From contig JAGEMR010000056.1 in NCBI GenBank assembly GCA_021030915.1, forward strand, positions 1 through 64,000: a stretch of DNA of 64,000 bases, given 5' to 3'. Within the stretch, counting starts at the first letter, position 1; each line of letters starts with the position of its first letter. The position numbers and the translations under genes were made by a program. The DNA comes from Astrothelium macrocarpum (taxonomy: Eukaryota > Ascomycota > Dothideomycetes > Trypetheliales > Trypetheliaceae). The notes beneath the pieces are model-generated. The model saw nothing but the letters and a program-made list of their open reading frames with translations. It made no database searches and had not been told where the DNA came from. Shown here in pieces: positions 34,051 through 45,294 of this stretch.

Positions 34051-35946
34051 ATATGACTCCAATTGAGGCTGCGCTTGCTGATCTGAGTTTGTAAAAGAAT
34101 CCTCTAATTGCTCCTACTGTTAGAAAGCATGGTTGCGATCGCACGACTCTCTCAAAGCGCTGGAGAGGAGTATAGGCCTCACGGGATGAATATAAAGAAA
34201 ACAAGAATCTATTCAACAAATAATAAGAGAAAATGCTCTTGAATAAGATCAATAAATTCTCTGAAAGAGGTACATCTTCTATCAATACAATGATACGGAT
34301 TTTTGTTTATAATATTATAAAAATCTGGCCTAGAAAGAATTGGATTATATATTAGATGAATTATTATTAAAAAGAAATTATCTCAATATATTTTAAAAAT
34401 TTCGATCTTTTCTAAAATAAAATAAATAATTGAATAGAATTTAGGAAATATTTTGATCTGATTTATTTTTTGATTTTTTTATTATATATTTACTGATATA
34501 TAAAATTGGAATGAAAATTCTTTGAATATAATATTTTATCACAAAATCGATATAATATTGATAAAAAAGAATTTTTATAAAATTATATTAAAAAAATTAA
34601 ATATATTATATCACTGAAAATGTTTAAATAAGGCTATATCAAAGATATTTTATAGACTGATTCGCGAAAATGGATTATAATTATTATTATTATCTTTTAT
34701 AATAATATATTTATATCATTTATAATTATTTATTAAAATATTAATAATTTTCAAATTTTATGATTTTAGAATTTTAAATATAACGAATATTATATTTATT
34801 TTATAAATATATCATCTGATTTTATAAATGAAGATCTTGTATTTGATTGGCTGGTCAATATATTTGATAAATATATACAAAAAAGGGCCAGAAATGGTCA
34901 TTCATGACGTTTTATATGATTTGACGGTCATAATAGCCATTTTTCATTCAAATTTTTTAATTGATATACAGAAAATCATATTTTAATTATTATTTTTCCA
35001 TTTTATTCTATTTATCATCTATAATTATTGGATATGAATTTATTTAATTCTTTAATAATCAGATATTTATAAAAATTAGAATATTGGTTATATATTATTG
35101 GAAGAAATTTTTTATCAGATTAAAGAAATTTCTTTAATTTATTCTGACCTATTTGAATTAATGTTTTTAATATTCATAATATTGAAAATGGATGATTCAA
35201 AATAGAATTAGCGTCATTTAATGCAGATATTGTTTTTAATCAATTAAAGAAATCAATAAATAGATCTTCTTCTGCAGAGTCAGGATCTTCTTCAGATCTA
35301 TTAATTTCTGATTGGAGGCGTATACACACGATTATTCGCACAGAAATAGCTATTATAATGAATAAAAAACTATTACACGGATTTGAATAAATGGCTACAG
35401 AAAACGTTATTTTGAAATACCAGTTTGTATAAATAAATGAGAAGATTGCAATTCAGAAGAAAAGGGCATTCAAGAATAAGCCTCTTTTTGAATAATTGAG
35501 AACTGAAGGCGAGCAGAAGGCTGTTTTTGCAAACCCTTCAAAGATTAAACGAGCGTTTGAGATTCAGACTCAGAAAGAGGCAGAAGTAAAGGCAGAAACG
35601 AAGCGCAAATAAAATGAAACTGTAAAAAGGGCATTCAATAAAAAGCGTAAACAGCAGGAATTGCAGACATGTAAAGATGAAAAAGAGAGAAAGCGGTTAT
35701 AATGCCTAATTGATGAGGCTTTAAAAAAGGCTACACGGGAAATACTCAAAGAGCAGAAGGCTGCTTCAAAACAATTCTTGCAAAATACTAAACAGTAAAA
35801 GAAAAGGGTTTCTAATAAGAAGAAATAATCTGGTCAATTAAAATAGCAGATGATTGTTGTAGATTCTGATTCTGAGATGGAAGTGGTAGAATTCAAACAA
35901 ACTCGCGTCAGGCGCAATATCAAGCGCCCTGCATGTTTTAATACAT
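34051..35946 (+). pseudogene. Decayed transposase of element A
   Basis: The plus strand reads MTPIEAALADL, then VRKHGCDRTTLSKRWRGV (helix-turn-helix) and INKFSERG near the start. A long basic C-terminal tail (VFANPSKIKRAFEIQTQKEA, KRAFNKKRKQQELQT, VVDSDSEMEVVEF) ends at about 35946. Several stops interrupt it and the middle third is AT-converted. The tail is the best-preserved transposase segment in the window. Confidence 0.83.
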
Positions 35947-36107
35947 AACTAGACTGCACAAAAATTTCGCATAGATTTCAAATAGAATATATTGAAATTT
36001 AGTGTAATTATCTTTCGATTTGATGGAGTTATTCAATGTGAAAGTTGAGAGGCTGCATGAGATGAGGGTGTGCGAGCTGCCGGGCCGTGCGAGCTGCAGG
36101 CATCCTA

Positions 36108-37825
36108 GCAAAATAGGTGGGACCACACAGCCCGCGTTCCCCCATCAACCCCACCAAATTTGCTAATAAACAGTGGATATTCTGGGCCATTTCATCACAA
36201 CATATTGAAATTGAAGCAATTTTATTATTTAGCTAATTTTTCATCTCATTAAAATTTGGTGGAGAGATCTTGATTATCCAAATATGCGTGCATGCGATTC
36301 TGCATGGTCAACACGTATTTATTGATTTCATTTTAAATCAATTGATCCCATTCATAACGAATAATTCTGATAAATTATTTTTATATAAAAAAATCACGAT
36401 AATTTACACGAATTCATTATTTGATGATCCTTCAAATGATTTCAATGATATTAAAATCAGAATTATAAAAATAATTTGTGTATAATTTAATGCCATATTT
36501 TTATTTGAAATTCATAACAGAATTATATTTAGTGTTGAGTACAGGTCATTCGATGGTGCAGTGGAAGTAAGGACACTCAGGATAACGCTCACAGAGCTAC
36601 TGTAGAAGGAACTGCCAACTGTATTGCTTGCTGGTGTGCTAGCTAGTGAGTTGATAGATACAGATAAGAAGAGACAAGAGAAGGGGATGAAATATCCTTC
36701 TCCTGACGCTAGTCCTCATCAGGAACAATAAGCGGATATTGTCCTCTCAGCCTGCATATTCTTAACATTTAGAACAATTATCATGAATATTATTTTCATC
36801 CTTTTCAAATATAATATATTTTCAAAAATATTTAGACAGAATAGTCTGATATTTGCGTAAAACAGATAAATAAATACTTTCCAAAATTTCCATATATTAT
36901 TCTTATATGAGATTGCCAATTCCTTCTTGATTCCAATACAAATGCAATTCAGTTTTGAAATTCCAGTCAATAACAGTCCAATAATATAATATGATGTTAT
37001 TTTTTTAAAATTTGAATTGTATACAATCAGATTCATAACGTTTCCAGTATTATCGAATGATCTAATAATAATTCTTCTGGCCAATAATAAAATGAATTTC
37101 GTCAGAAAAATATACCAGTTTCCAATTCTCATCTGTCCAATCAAAATGGTTTCTGACGAAATCGATTCATTTTTTTTTTGATTTTGATTTAATGTATCGA
37201 TTCTAATATATCTTACAACGATAATAACCTCGTTCAGTAAACCGCCTCTACAATATATAAATTATATAAGAAAGATTCAGCTGAAAATATATATTTGGAA
37301 ATATTAGAATGTGATATTCAAAACTGAATATGATCCAATAAAAAATAACTGTGAATAAAATATGATTAAAAATTCGATATCATTCTAATTTTATAATTGA
37401 ATTTATATATCTAAAAATGACATTCTTGAAATGACGATAAACAGTAATATGAGAATAATTGAATATTCGAAATATTTCATATTTGGATCGACGATGAGAT
37501 GGTGAATAATTATCTTCGATTTCAAATGCTTATTTCAAAGCAGTTCGACGAGATGTACGAACGACTTTGTCTGACTGACGAGGTAACAGCTCATAATCAG
37601 ATGTTAGTATACGACATAGATCAATGTAACCATCAAGATTGCAGCTCACCACCATGACTGAATGAGATGAAATCGAATGAAATCAAATGAAATCAAACGA
37701 AATCAAACGAACGAGGTATGTGGACAAAATATGTGGGTGAACTTACCCAGCATCTCCCACTGTTTATTAGCAAATTTGGTGGGGTTGATGGGGGAACGCG
37801 GGTTGTGTAGTCCCACCTATTTTGC
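36108..37825. mobile_element. Nested TIR element B with long inverted repeats
   Basis: Inverted repeats of about 70-80 bp (36097-36176 against 37757-37836) with only two mismatches, both transitions. If the duplicated TA at 36106-36107 and 37826-37827 is the target, the element is 36108-37825. The inverted match, however, extends 11 bp further out (to CAGGCATCC), and GCTG is duplicated outside that (36093-36096, 37837-37840), so the true ends may be 36097-37836. The family is uncertain. No transposase motif is readable. A solo LTR lies inside at 36533-36767. Confidence 0.8.
36533..36767. mobile_element. Solo LTR, 235 bp, inside element B
   Basis: Starts TGTTGAGTAC and ends TTCTTAACA (TG...CA), flanked by the direct 5-bp duplication TTTAG (36528-36532 and 36768-36772). 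Composition is near normal over most of its length, in strong contrast to the AT-rich host element. The likely origin is LTR-LTR recombination of a retrotransposon; the superfamily is not determinable. Confidence 0.78.
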
Positions 37826-39119
37826 TAGGATGCCTGGCTGCAGGGAAGACTCCTATCCACGGGTCCGTGCAACCCACGGGTATCTGCAACACCAAGTTGC
37901 CGCTTCCAAGCAGTCCTTCCCCCTCCATTATCTCAACAACCATAATAGCTATTAATTAAATAATTAGATGATGATAATTTTAGATGTCTATTGAAGCGTT
38001 CTGTAATCTTAATTTAATCCAAAAGACGTTATGATTGGCGTCGGGTGCGCGAAGGTTGATCTGATGGTCGCAAACCTCCGATTTCAGATAATTCTATATA
38101 ATGCGAATTCGGTTTGGAGGTTTGAACACTTAATAACCTCATAGATGCCTGTAGAGACTTTCTATAAGATTTAGCCTCATTATGAAGCTGTTGAGTTGCC
38201 TGCCGTTGTTTAAGAGCCTTTTAACGCTGCTGCTTTTTTTGAACGTTTTATTCTGACCTCTGAATTCGCTGTTACTGCCTCTCTAATTTACGCTCGTGTT
38301 TCAATTATTCTTGAATCCTTTTGCGTTATTGTTGTTCCACTTTTTGAGCCTCTTTTTGCAGCCGCTGAGTCTCTAATTCCTGCTCTCTATTGGCTGCAGC
38401 TGCCTGCCGGGCCTTAATCTTTGCTGGCGAGAGGAATTGCGCGAGATTATTATTATCTTCTTCAGGAAGCAGTGGCAGCTTCTTATTTCGATGGCGGCGG
38501 ATCTTCTCTTATTTTAGAGACTGTTGTAGGTACGAATTCTCATATTTAAGGATCTCATTTTGGGCTTGGAGGTGGAGGACTATATCGCTAACTGCCACCT
38601 CAGCGGCATTAGAATTCGGGCCAAAAACCTTACGCGTGAATCTCTATATTTCAATAATATTATTTAAAGATCTAATAAAAATTTCAATTTGGCTCGAAGA
38701 AGGCCTATTTGGCTATTTTTTAATCTTATTAAATATAATATCGGGATCGAATGACTGTAATCCAGTCTTTTTTCAAATATTTTTAATAACCTCAGAAATG
38801 AACGCCTTTTGATGTGCGTATTAAAATAATTTCAGGAAATCTCTTTTTATTATTTCCATTAAATCTGCTATTATATAAAATGTATGATCGAATATTTATG
38901 AATAATAATTCGTCAAAGGATTAAAATAACTCATATCAAATGACTAAAATCGATGAATCGAATGAAATAAAAGAATCATAATATTGATTCGAATTGTTAT
39001 GACGTAATTCAGAAAGACATCAGAAATATGAGAATTATGGCCATCGATTATCAGAAGCCTTTTTCTGAGACCATTCGTAGTCTTTGTCTTCGTAGATCGA
39101 TCAAAAATGTTCTTGAACC

Positions 39120-39497
39120 TGTTGTGACCACTGAGAAGGCTGTGTACACGTCCGTGTACCCACCCGACCTCTGGCTCAGAAAGCTCGCGCTGTGAGCCAG
39201 GAGAGCCAACCTTTGGCTCAGAAGGCTCATGCTGTGAGCCAGGAGAGCCAACCCCTGGCTCAGGAGCCTCCTACTATGAGCCAGGAAATGTTGCAAGTAT
39301 ATAGGGATGCAACGCGACCACTATGGCCTCGTTGTATTCAAAGCCATTCTCTAAGCTAGTCTTTGATAGCGTCTTCAGTAGAACTTTGAATTACCAAACC
39401 ACATTACTCCTTGCTAATTCGGTCCTTTACCGACTCACTTCAGAAGCCACCTTGATCCCAGGTAGACTTGACCTCTAGGATACCTAGGATCATAACA
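39120..39497. mobile_element. Solo LTR, 378 bp, inside element C
   Basis: Starts TGTTGTGACC and ends GGATCATAACA, with near-inverted termini. Flanked by the direct 5-bp duplication GAACC (39115-39119 and 39498-39502). Base composition is normal, unlike its surroundings. It carries two complete and one partial copy of a roughly 45-bp repeat (see the separate entry). The terminal bases resemble Ty3/Gypsy-type LTRs of fungi, a weak inference. Confidence 0.85.
39168..39290. repeat. About 2.7 copies of a 45-bp tandem repeat in the LTR
   Basis: Units of the type TGGCTCAGAAGGCTC followed by GTGAGCCAGGAGAGCCAACC recur three times with a few changes. Each unit contains the inverted pair TGGCTC/GAGCCA, so the transcript could form hairpins. 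Confidence 0.7.
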
Positions 39498-40386
39498 GAA
39501 CCAATCGAAACCATAAATCTCAGAAATCCATTCTAAATCTGAACAGTCAAAAAAACATTCTTAATCCTTAAAATCTTGAAATCAGATATCTTGATAATTA
39601 TTTTATTTTATATTATAGATAATATCAGATGGAATATATGAGCCATTCATACAGATACAGTCGATAATAATAATCCATTTTCTGTTATTAGATTGAATAG
39701 ATCCAAATATTCTGCCGGCCTCAAAAATAGCCTTATTAAAGACTCTTTTAATCTTCTATTGCTGGCCAATGAGGAAGTCTTTTTCGTCCATATTATAAAT
39801 ATTCTATGGAAGGATCTGATGATTGTTAAAAAAACTCTCAAATTAGCAAATTATTAATTTAAATATTAAAAATTTGATTCTATTTATTTGGTCAAAATAT
39901 AATTTATAATTATAATAATTATCTGCTTTTTTTCATTTTATATTAAATGGTTAAATATAACCATTATGAAATTCGTTTTTATATTATTTTATGAAAATCG
40001 TAATCCAATTAATTTTAGACTGTTTTTTGACAATAATAACGGTCCAATTATGCACCATTCGAGATATTGGTAAAATATCTCGATCCGTAATTTTATTAAT
40101 TTGAATAATAAGATCCATTTCCTGCTGGTGTTGAAATAACGCGTTGATGTGATTCCGCATATTACCTCTTGGCACTATTTGACCGACTTTGTGCCGCCAA
40201 ACCGTTGAACGATAACATTTTTTCTCAATTTTTGGTAGAATCTCTTCATCAGGCTTTTGCAAATTCGATGCTGTAATTAGCTGATCAATCAGATCCATGG
40301 TTGTGGAGTTATTCAATTTTGAAGGTGGTGGTGCGCAACGCGGAGCGGTGTTGCAGATACCCGTGGGTTGCACGGACCCGTGGATA

Positions 40387-40988
40387 CTCCTACAGCCGAG
40401 GTAACTCTGGTTGCCTTTTGTGCCATACGAAGGACTTCGCCATGATATCGATCTTCTCGTCTATAACGCACAGCAGTCAGATTTCCCCGAGTCAAGTGCA
40501 GGCACAGGACGCAATCAGCAACTCTCTCTAGGTAAGTTTGTCCATGCAATCTCGTACAAAACGATGGGACTTTCGTCCGCTTTTATTGCACTTCTCGGCA
40601 CAACTCATTTGGTAGTGCTCTTCTACAATTTTTGTCAAAAGTTCCGACATACCAGCAAAATCCTCTGCCAATTTAAGAATACAAGCCGTCAAGCTCGGAG
40701 ATTCCCGGTCCCTTGTTGAATTCCGTAGCCTTCGATTAGAGATATCTCCGCGGCACAGCTACTTCTTCAGGAGGGCCGAAGGAGGAACAAGTTCCGTTGC
40801 ATTTTTCCATGACCTGGACTTATTTACTTACGTCTTTGCCGTCTCAACCAGTTGGCTTTTTCTTTCTTTTTTTTTCATTCATCCTCCTTATCTTTACTGC
40901 ATTTTATCCTTCTCTCGCCTCGTCGGTATTCTTTATTTCTATGCGCTCTCATTAATACGTTCCAGACAATTAGCTAAAGTCGACTCAA
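40387..40988. other. Promoter region upstream of the Hsp31-like gene
   Basis: Normal composition resumes right after element C. The last 150 bp contain a CT-rich tract (CTTTTTCTTTCTTTTTTTTTC type), common in fungal promoters. The open frame 40411-40719 has no recognisable domain. Confidence 0.45.
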
Positions 40989-41801
40989 ATGGCGCCCAAA
41001 GTCCTTTTCATCCTCACCTCTCATAACAAGCTAGGCTCGCTTGACAAGCCTACGGGATGGTACTTGCCGGAGCTGGCACACCCGTACCACGTCCTCGAGC
41101 CAAAAACTGAGATCATTGTTGCCTCTCCGAAAGGTGGCGAAGCTCCACTTGACCCAGCTTCAGTGGAGATGTTCAAGGACGATGTCAGCGCGAACTTCCT
41201 AACTACCAAACAGAACGTGTGGAAAAACACGCACAAGCTAGATGAGTTTACTGGAAAATCAAACGACTTTGCAGCCATATTCTATGTTGGTGGACATGGA
41301 CGTAGGTGATGCCAGCTTTCTCTTTCCTTTTGCGCCAAAAAATAAAGAGATCTTGGCAAGGCTTTCTTTAAAACTAGTTCAAATTGCCAAATCTTAGAAA
41401 ATATGTATTAACAGTTGTTTCTCGCAGCTATGTTTGATCTCGTCGACAACTCCACATCCCAACAGCTTATTCGCGAATTCTACGAGTCGGGCAAAGTTGT
41501 CTCCGCTGTATGCCATGGCCCCGCAGTGTTTGTCAATGTGAAACTCAGCGATGGATCTCCTCTCCTGCAAGGCAAGACGGTTACCGGTTTCTCGACTGCG
41601 GAGGAGACGCAGGTCGGTCTGACGGACGCAGTACCGTTTGTGCCAGAGGACGGACTGAACAAGGCGAGCGGCGGCAAATTTGTCAAAGCGGCGGAGCCGT
41701 GGGGCGAAAAGGTGGTCGTTGATGGGAAGATCATTACGGGGCAAAATCCAGCAAGTGCAACTGGCGTCGGGGAGGCAATTGCAAAGGCTATTGGGGTGTA
41801 G
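40989..41801 (+). CDS. Hsp31-type DJ-1/PfpI family protein (glyoxalase III-like)
   Basis: Exons 40989-41301 and 41428-41801 with a 126-bp intron, 228 aa, the usual length of fungal Hsp31 proteins. Family landmarks: VLFILTSHNKLG at the N-terminus, GWYLPELAHPYHVLE, IIVASPKGGEAPLDPAS, FAAIFYVGGHGPMFDLVDN across the splice junction, nucleophile elbow AVCHGP (Cys133-His134), and GKTVTGFSTAEETQVGL. Hsp31 proteins detoxify methylglyoxal without glutathione and act as stress chaperones in the cytosol. The catalytic Cys-His pair and the N-terminal acidic residue (Glu in PELAHP) are present, so activity is expected. Confidence 0.93.
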
Positions 41802-42056
41802 TTGTAATGAAGAACCGGTCTTTACTCCTATACACTACACTTACTGAATATGTTTTCCAAACCACAAGATCATGTCACAGTTGAGATCGATTCTAGCCAG
41901 GTATAATCCGTTTGTTACCAGCATTATGAAAATCTAGTCAAGTATCCAACGCCTAGAGAGCAATGTACTGTCCAGCAGCAAGTGCCAAATACATTCGCTT
42001 GCTTCGAAAAAGCAAGTTCAGATTTGCTACTTCTTTTTGAAGTTTTCTCTTCTCTG

Positions 42057-42976
42057 TTAACTAGACCACCCATAAATCTCTAAGACTGGTCCATCATTTG
42101 GATCTGACATGGTTATATTCGCATCAATGTGGGCAGTACCTGGAGGCGAGTTGAGAAAACTTAAGTTATTGCAATCTTTACATGAGATTGTTCGGCCCAG
42201 AGGTAAATCGTCTTTGTCTTTGGCAACCATCTCAATCGAGCCTACGTTTAGAAGAATGCTTTCACTATCCTCTTTTTTCACGCTTTCCTTTCGCTCGAGT
42301 AATGCTCTTTTATTTACAGCGTTGTCATTATCTTCTCCGACATCACTGCCGCCCTGTCCAACATGATAGGTCTCTTGCTTCAAAACCATCTGAACATTTT
42401 GGGGCGGATTTTGGTTCTGGCGTTTTGGAGTTACAACAATGTTTTGGAGATCACTTTCGCTTGATCTGATCCGAACATTACCAAGCTTTCTTTGAGAGAT
42501 GCACCAGGCGGTTGGTAGTATGCCTTGTTGGTCATACGCGGGTCTACTAATGCAGTCAAACCCAGGATAACAGTGCCCTTTTATTTCGTGGTGGTCTGTG
42601 TGTTGAGCGTTGTCACAAAACATCACCCAAGCTCTTGGAGAACTGGCATTCCTGTCGCAAAATGATCCACCAAAGATGAAGTACTGTAAATGGGGTGGTT
42701 GTGGACAAAAGTTTACTTTATAGTATTCTGTATCCTTTTTAGAGAGTTCTCTCGAATTTAAAGGCATAGAATTTCGCTTTTGAGGGCTAGAGATAGTGGT
42801 AACTTCCTGTCCATTCAATGAAATAACGAAGTCGCTGCATAGTGTTTGAGTAACCTTGTGACTAACGTATTTCGATTAACTCACCTTGAAAAATTCCCAT
42901 TCTCCATGGTTTGGCCAGAACTCAAAGAAGCAATTACAAAAAATAAAAGCGCTAAGTTAATGATCAAAACGGCCAT
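42057..42976 (-). CDS. Secreted Cys-containing hypothetical protein
   Basis: Exons 42976-42885 and 42834-42057 with a 50-bp intron (GTGAGT...TGCAG), 289 aa. Exon 1 encodes a clear signal peptide (MAVLIINLALLFFVIASLSS), so this is a secreted protein. The mature N-terminal half has about six cysteines around FCPQPPHLQYFIFGG, SFCDRNASSPRAWVMFCDN and GHCYPGFDC. The C-terminal half is polar with ISCKDCNN. I do not recognise a family. Size, secretion and Cys content would fit an effector-like protein, an inference only. The exon 1 to exon 2 frame is continuous through the proposed splice. Confidence 0.68.
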
Positions 42977-44294
42977 TGTGTTATCAATAGTCCGAATTAG
43001 TTTTAATATCGTAAATTAGAAAGAGGTCAAGAAGTGGCTTAGGAAAATGACCGAGAAAGCAATGGCCATATTATACCAAAGTGTTACAAAGATGGATACA
43101 AGGAGAAATGGAAACGTGGAAGGAAAAATGGAAGAAATGGAGCAAAGGTGGACCATCTTATCGCGTGACCAGTCTGCAACATTTCATGCTTGTATCAAGG
43201 TCCCGAGAGGGCGATTGGTCAAAAAGATGCAAAGTGCTCCACTAATAAAAACCTTGAGCGACCAGGTTTATTTCCCAATGCTTCTGTCCTTGCAATAATC
43301 CCGATGATCCCTTTGAAAATGAAGAGGACCACGGATATGCAAGGTGACATAATTAGGTACAAGCGCGGGACAAGAATACAGCGCCTTCGGTGAAGGCACT
43401 GATACCATCAGCGGCCGCAATAAGAAATATCATTGATAGCAAAGGATCTAACTCACGATACAAATGTTAGGGAAATCTTCAACTACAATAGGCGTCAAAA
43501 CCGTGAAAGACATTCGTTACCTGAGGACCTCACATTTGTATTAGCTTGGAATCATACTTAAGCCCGTTTGAAGACTCAAATAGCTCATTTTCGGTTTTGC
43601 GATCTATGATATTTTCCTTGCAACTCTTGGTGATTCGTAGAAGCTTACTGCACCTTACCTTGATATTAATCAGGAGCGGGTCTAGATACGTCACCCCATT
43701 ATATTGTCTCCTGTAGCCTCCTACAGCTTCCTACCGTCTCTTACTGATGTAGTTCATAATCGCCGCAGTATAATCTTTTTTTTTTAAGTTTTTTTTTTGA
43801 CTAACATAGCATTGAAGCTGTTCAATGTCATCGTTTAAGCGTCTATGTCGGAAGGTTGTGCCATCTAAAGTTACCGTTTTCTTTTCTCTCTCCAGTTCCA
43901 TCAGAAAATTTTTCGTACTAAGATAGCAACAAGTGGAGTCTATCACTTACTGCGGGCGCTTGCTATTAGCTGTCCCAAATTAAGATCCTTCAACTGATGA
44001 CTGTATGGTTAGACCATGTCTTGCTCAGAACTTGGGAGCTGAGTACTGATAGTACGATCGTGCTGGGTGATTAAACCTTGCAAGCATTCCATGGCTCTTT
44101 ATTTCCGACGTGGTGGGTGTTGGTCTTGGAAAGGCGGATTTTTCTCGGTTGCACATTGATTCATCGAACAGAAAGACCGACAGCTTGTCAATAAACGCGG
44201 GTCATCATGGCGGCTGGTGGGAAAGCATTGTTCAAACAAATTCTGCCTGTATCCGTGAAAGAAAGCATATGGTCTAAATCATCTTGGGCAGGGT
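42977..44294. other. 1.3-kb intergenic region
   Basis: No supportable gene. It contains two adjacent poly-T runs at about 43770-43800 and a short minus-strand frame (43731-43946) of unknown nature. Frames at 43047-43393 lack domains. Confidence 0.4.
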
Positions 44295-45294
44295 TCATTG
44301 GAAGTATCCAGGAAACATCCAACTCAACTTCTCTAGTGCATCTTGGCCTCGTCCTGACTGCGCAGTGATTGCCCCTGCACCTCTCATCATGCCCTCCAAG
44401 TGCTTTGCCCGCACCAATTCAGCATGTTCCTCCTTGCTCAACTCGTCCAATACCGCGCCCACGAAACGCCTTGCATTCTCCGAATTGGCCTTCATATTGC
44501 CCATCACCATTTCCACGGTGACTGATTCCTCGGTGCTGTGCCAGCAGTCGTAATCCGTAGACATACATATCATCTGGTACGCGATTTCTGCTTCCCGTGC
44601 AAGCTTAGCTTCCGGCAGGGCGGACATGTTGATTGCTGTCCCGCCCCAGGATCGATACATATTCGATTCTGCGCGGGTAGAAAATTGAGGCCCCTCTACA
44701 GCGTTCCAGTATTAGAGCATTAGCAAGACCAAGTCGAGCACAATGTGACGTACCCATGCACACCAAAGTTCCTGCATCATGCAGTCTCACTCCCTCGCCT
44801 TCCAGGCTATGCCCGCATTTCCTTACCACCTTTCCCAGCCCCTCATCGAATGGATCCGCAAATCCTACATGTCCAACCATACCACCCTCAAAGAAAGTAA
44901 ACGGACGAACGCCCTTTGTCCGATCGATGATTTGGTCCGGCACTAGAAAGTCTCGCGGCTTTAGCTCCTCTTGCAGGCTACCCACTGCGGAGAAAGCAAT
45001 GATTGATCGCACTCCAAGAGCGCGGAGCGCAGCAATGTTGGCACGATTGGGAACTTCGTGAGGTGCAAGCTCGTGGTGAAGACCATGGCGAGAGAGAAAT
45101 GCGATAGGAATTGGCTGTCCTGTGGATGGAGAAGGATGGTGCAAAATGCTGATAGGTGAGGAGGGCACACCCCATGGAGTGGAAGATTGGATTGAAGCAA
45201 CTGGCTGGAAGCCAGGGAGCGACTGTAGGCCAGTCCCACCTATAACAGCAATGGAGACAGGCGCTGTGAAGCGAGTTGGCATAAGATTAGACAT
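44295..45294 (-). CDS. MEU1: S-methyl-5'-thioadenosine phosphorylase
   Basis: Exons 45294-44754 and 44695-44295, 58-bp intron (GTACGT...TGTAG), 313 aa. It phosphorolyses methylthioadenosine to adenine and 5-methylthioribose-1-phosphate in the methionine salvage pathway. Motifs in order: IAVIGGTGL (phosphate loop), FLSRHGLHHELAPHEVPNRA, NIAALRALGVRSIIAFSAVG, PDQIIDRTKGVRPFTFFEGG, VCMEGPQFSTRAES spanning the splice site, INMSALPEAKLAREAEIAY and MSTDYDCWH. All match the trimeric MTAP/PNP family. The splice is confirmed by the restored EGPQFSTRAES motif. The symbol follows the yeast orthologue. Confidence 0.95.

Larger units (their letters stand above)
33962..37853 (+). mobile_element. RIP-degraded Fot1/pogo-type transposon (element A) hosting element B
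   Basis: The left end GGAGTCTTCCCTGCAG at 33962-33977 is repeated inverted at 37838-37853. The subterminal 35 bp (33971-34005 against 36066-36100) are also inverted with one mismatch. TA flanks at 33960-33961 and 37854-37855. Element B is inserted close to its right end and splits the right TIR. Without B the element is about 2.15 kb. The flanking bases CTGTAGGAG (left) and CTCCTACAG (right, beyond element C) make a palindrome around the TA target. Confidence 0.82.
38345..40288 (-). pseudogene. Decayed transposase of element C
   Basis: N-terminal part at about 40288-39984: MDLIDQLITASNLQKPDEEI, STVWRHKVGQ (helix-turn-helix), then NALFQHQQEMDLIIQINKIT and PISRMVHNW, matching the QQExELxxYI..LTxRGLPPT region of Fot1-type transposases. 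C-terminal basic tail at about 38445-38345: FLSPAKIKARQAAAANREQE, then LETQRLQKEAQK. The middle is destroyed and interrupted by a solo LTR. Confidence 0.8.
37856..40384 (-). mobile_element. RIP-degraded Fot1/pogo-type transposon (element C)
   Basis: Perfect 38-bp inverted repeats (37856-37893 and 40347-40384, beginning TCCACGGGTCCGTGC), TA flanks at 37854-37855 and 40385-40386. Transposase remnants are on the minus strand. It inserted exactly into the TA that borders element A. A solo LTR lies inside. Without the LTR it is about 2.15 kb. Confidence 0.9.

Noticed and set aside
36719..37144. 141-aa minus-strand frame in element B
   Set aside because: Begins inside the solo LTR and runs through RIP-altered DNA; Ile/Lys/Asn-rich without motifs, so not a real gene.
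40411..40719. 102-aa open frame upstream of the Hsp31-like gene
   Set aside because: No recognisable domain or leader; it lies in the promoter region.
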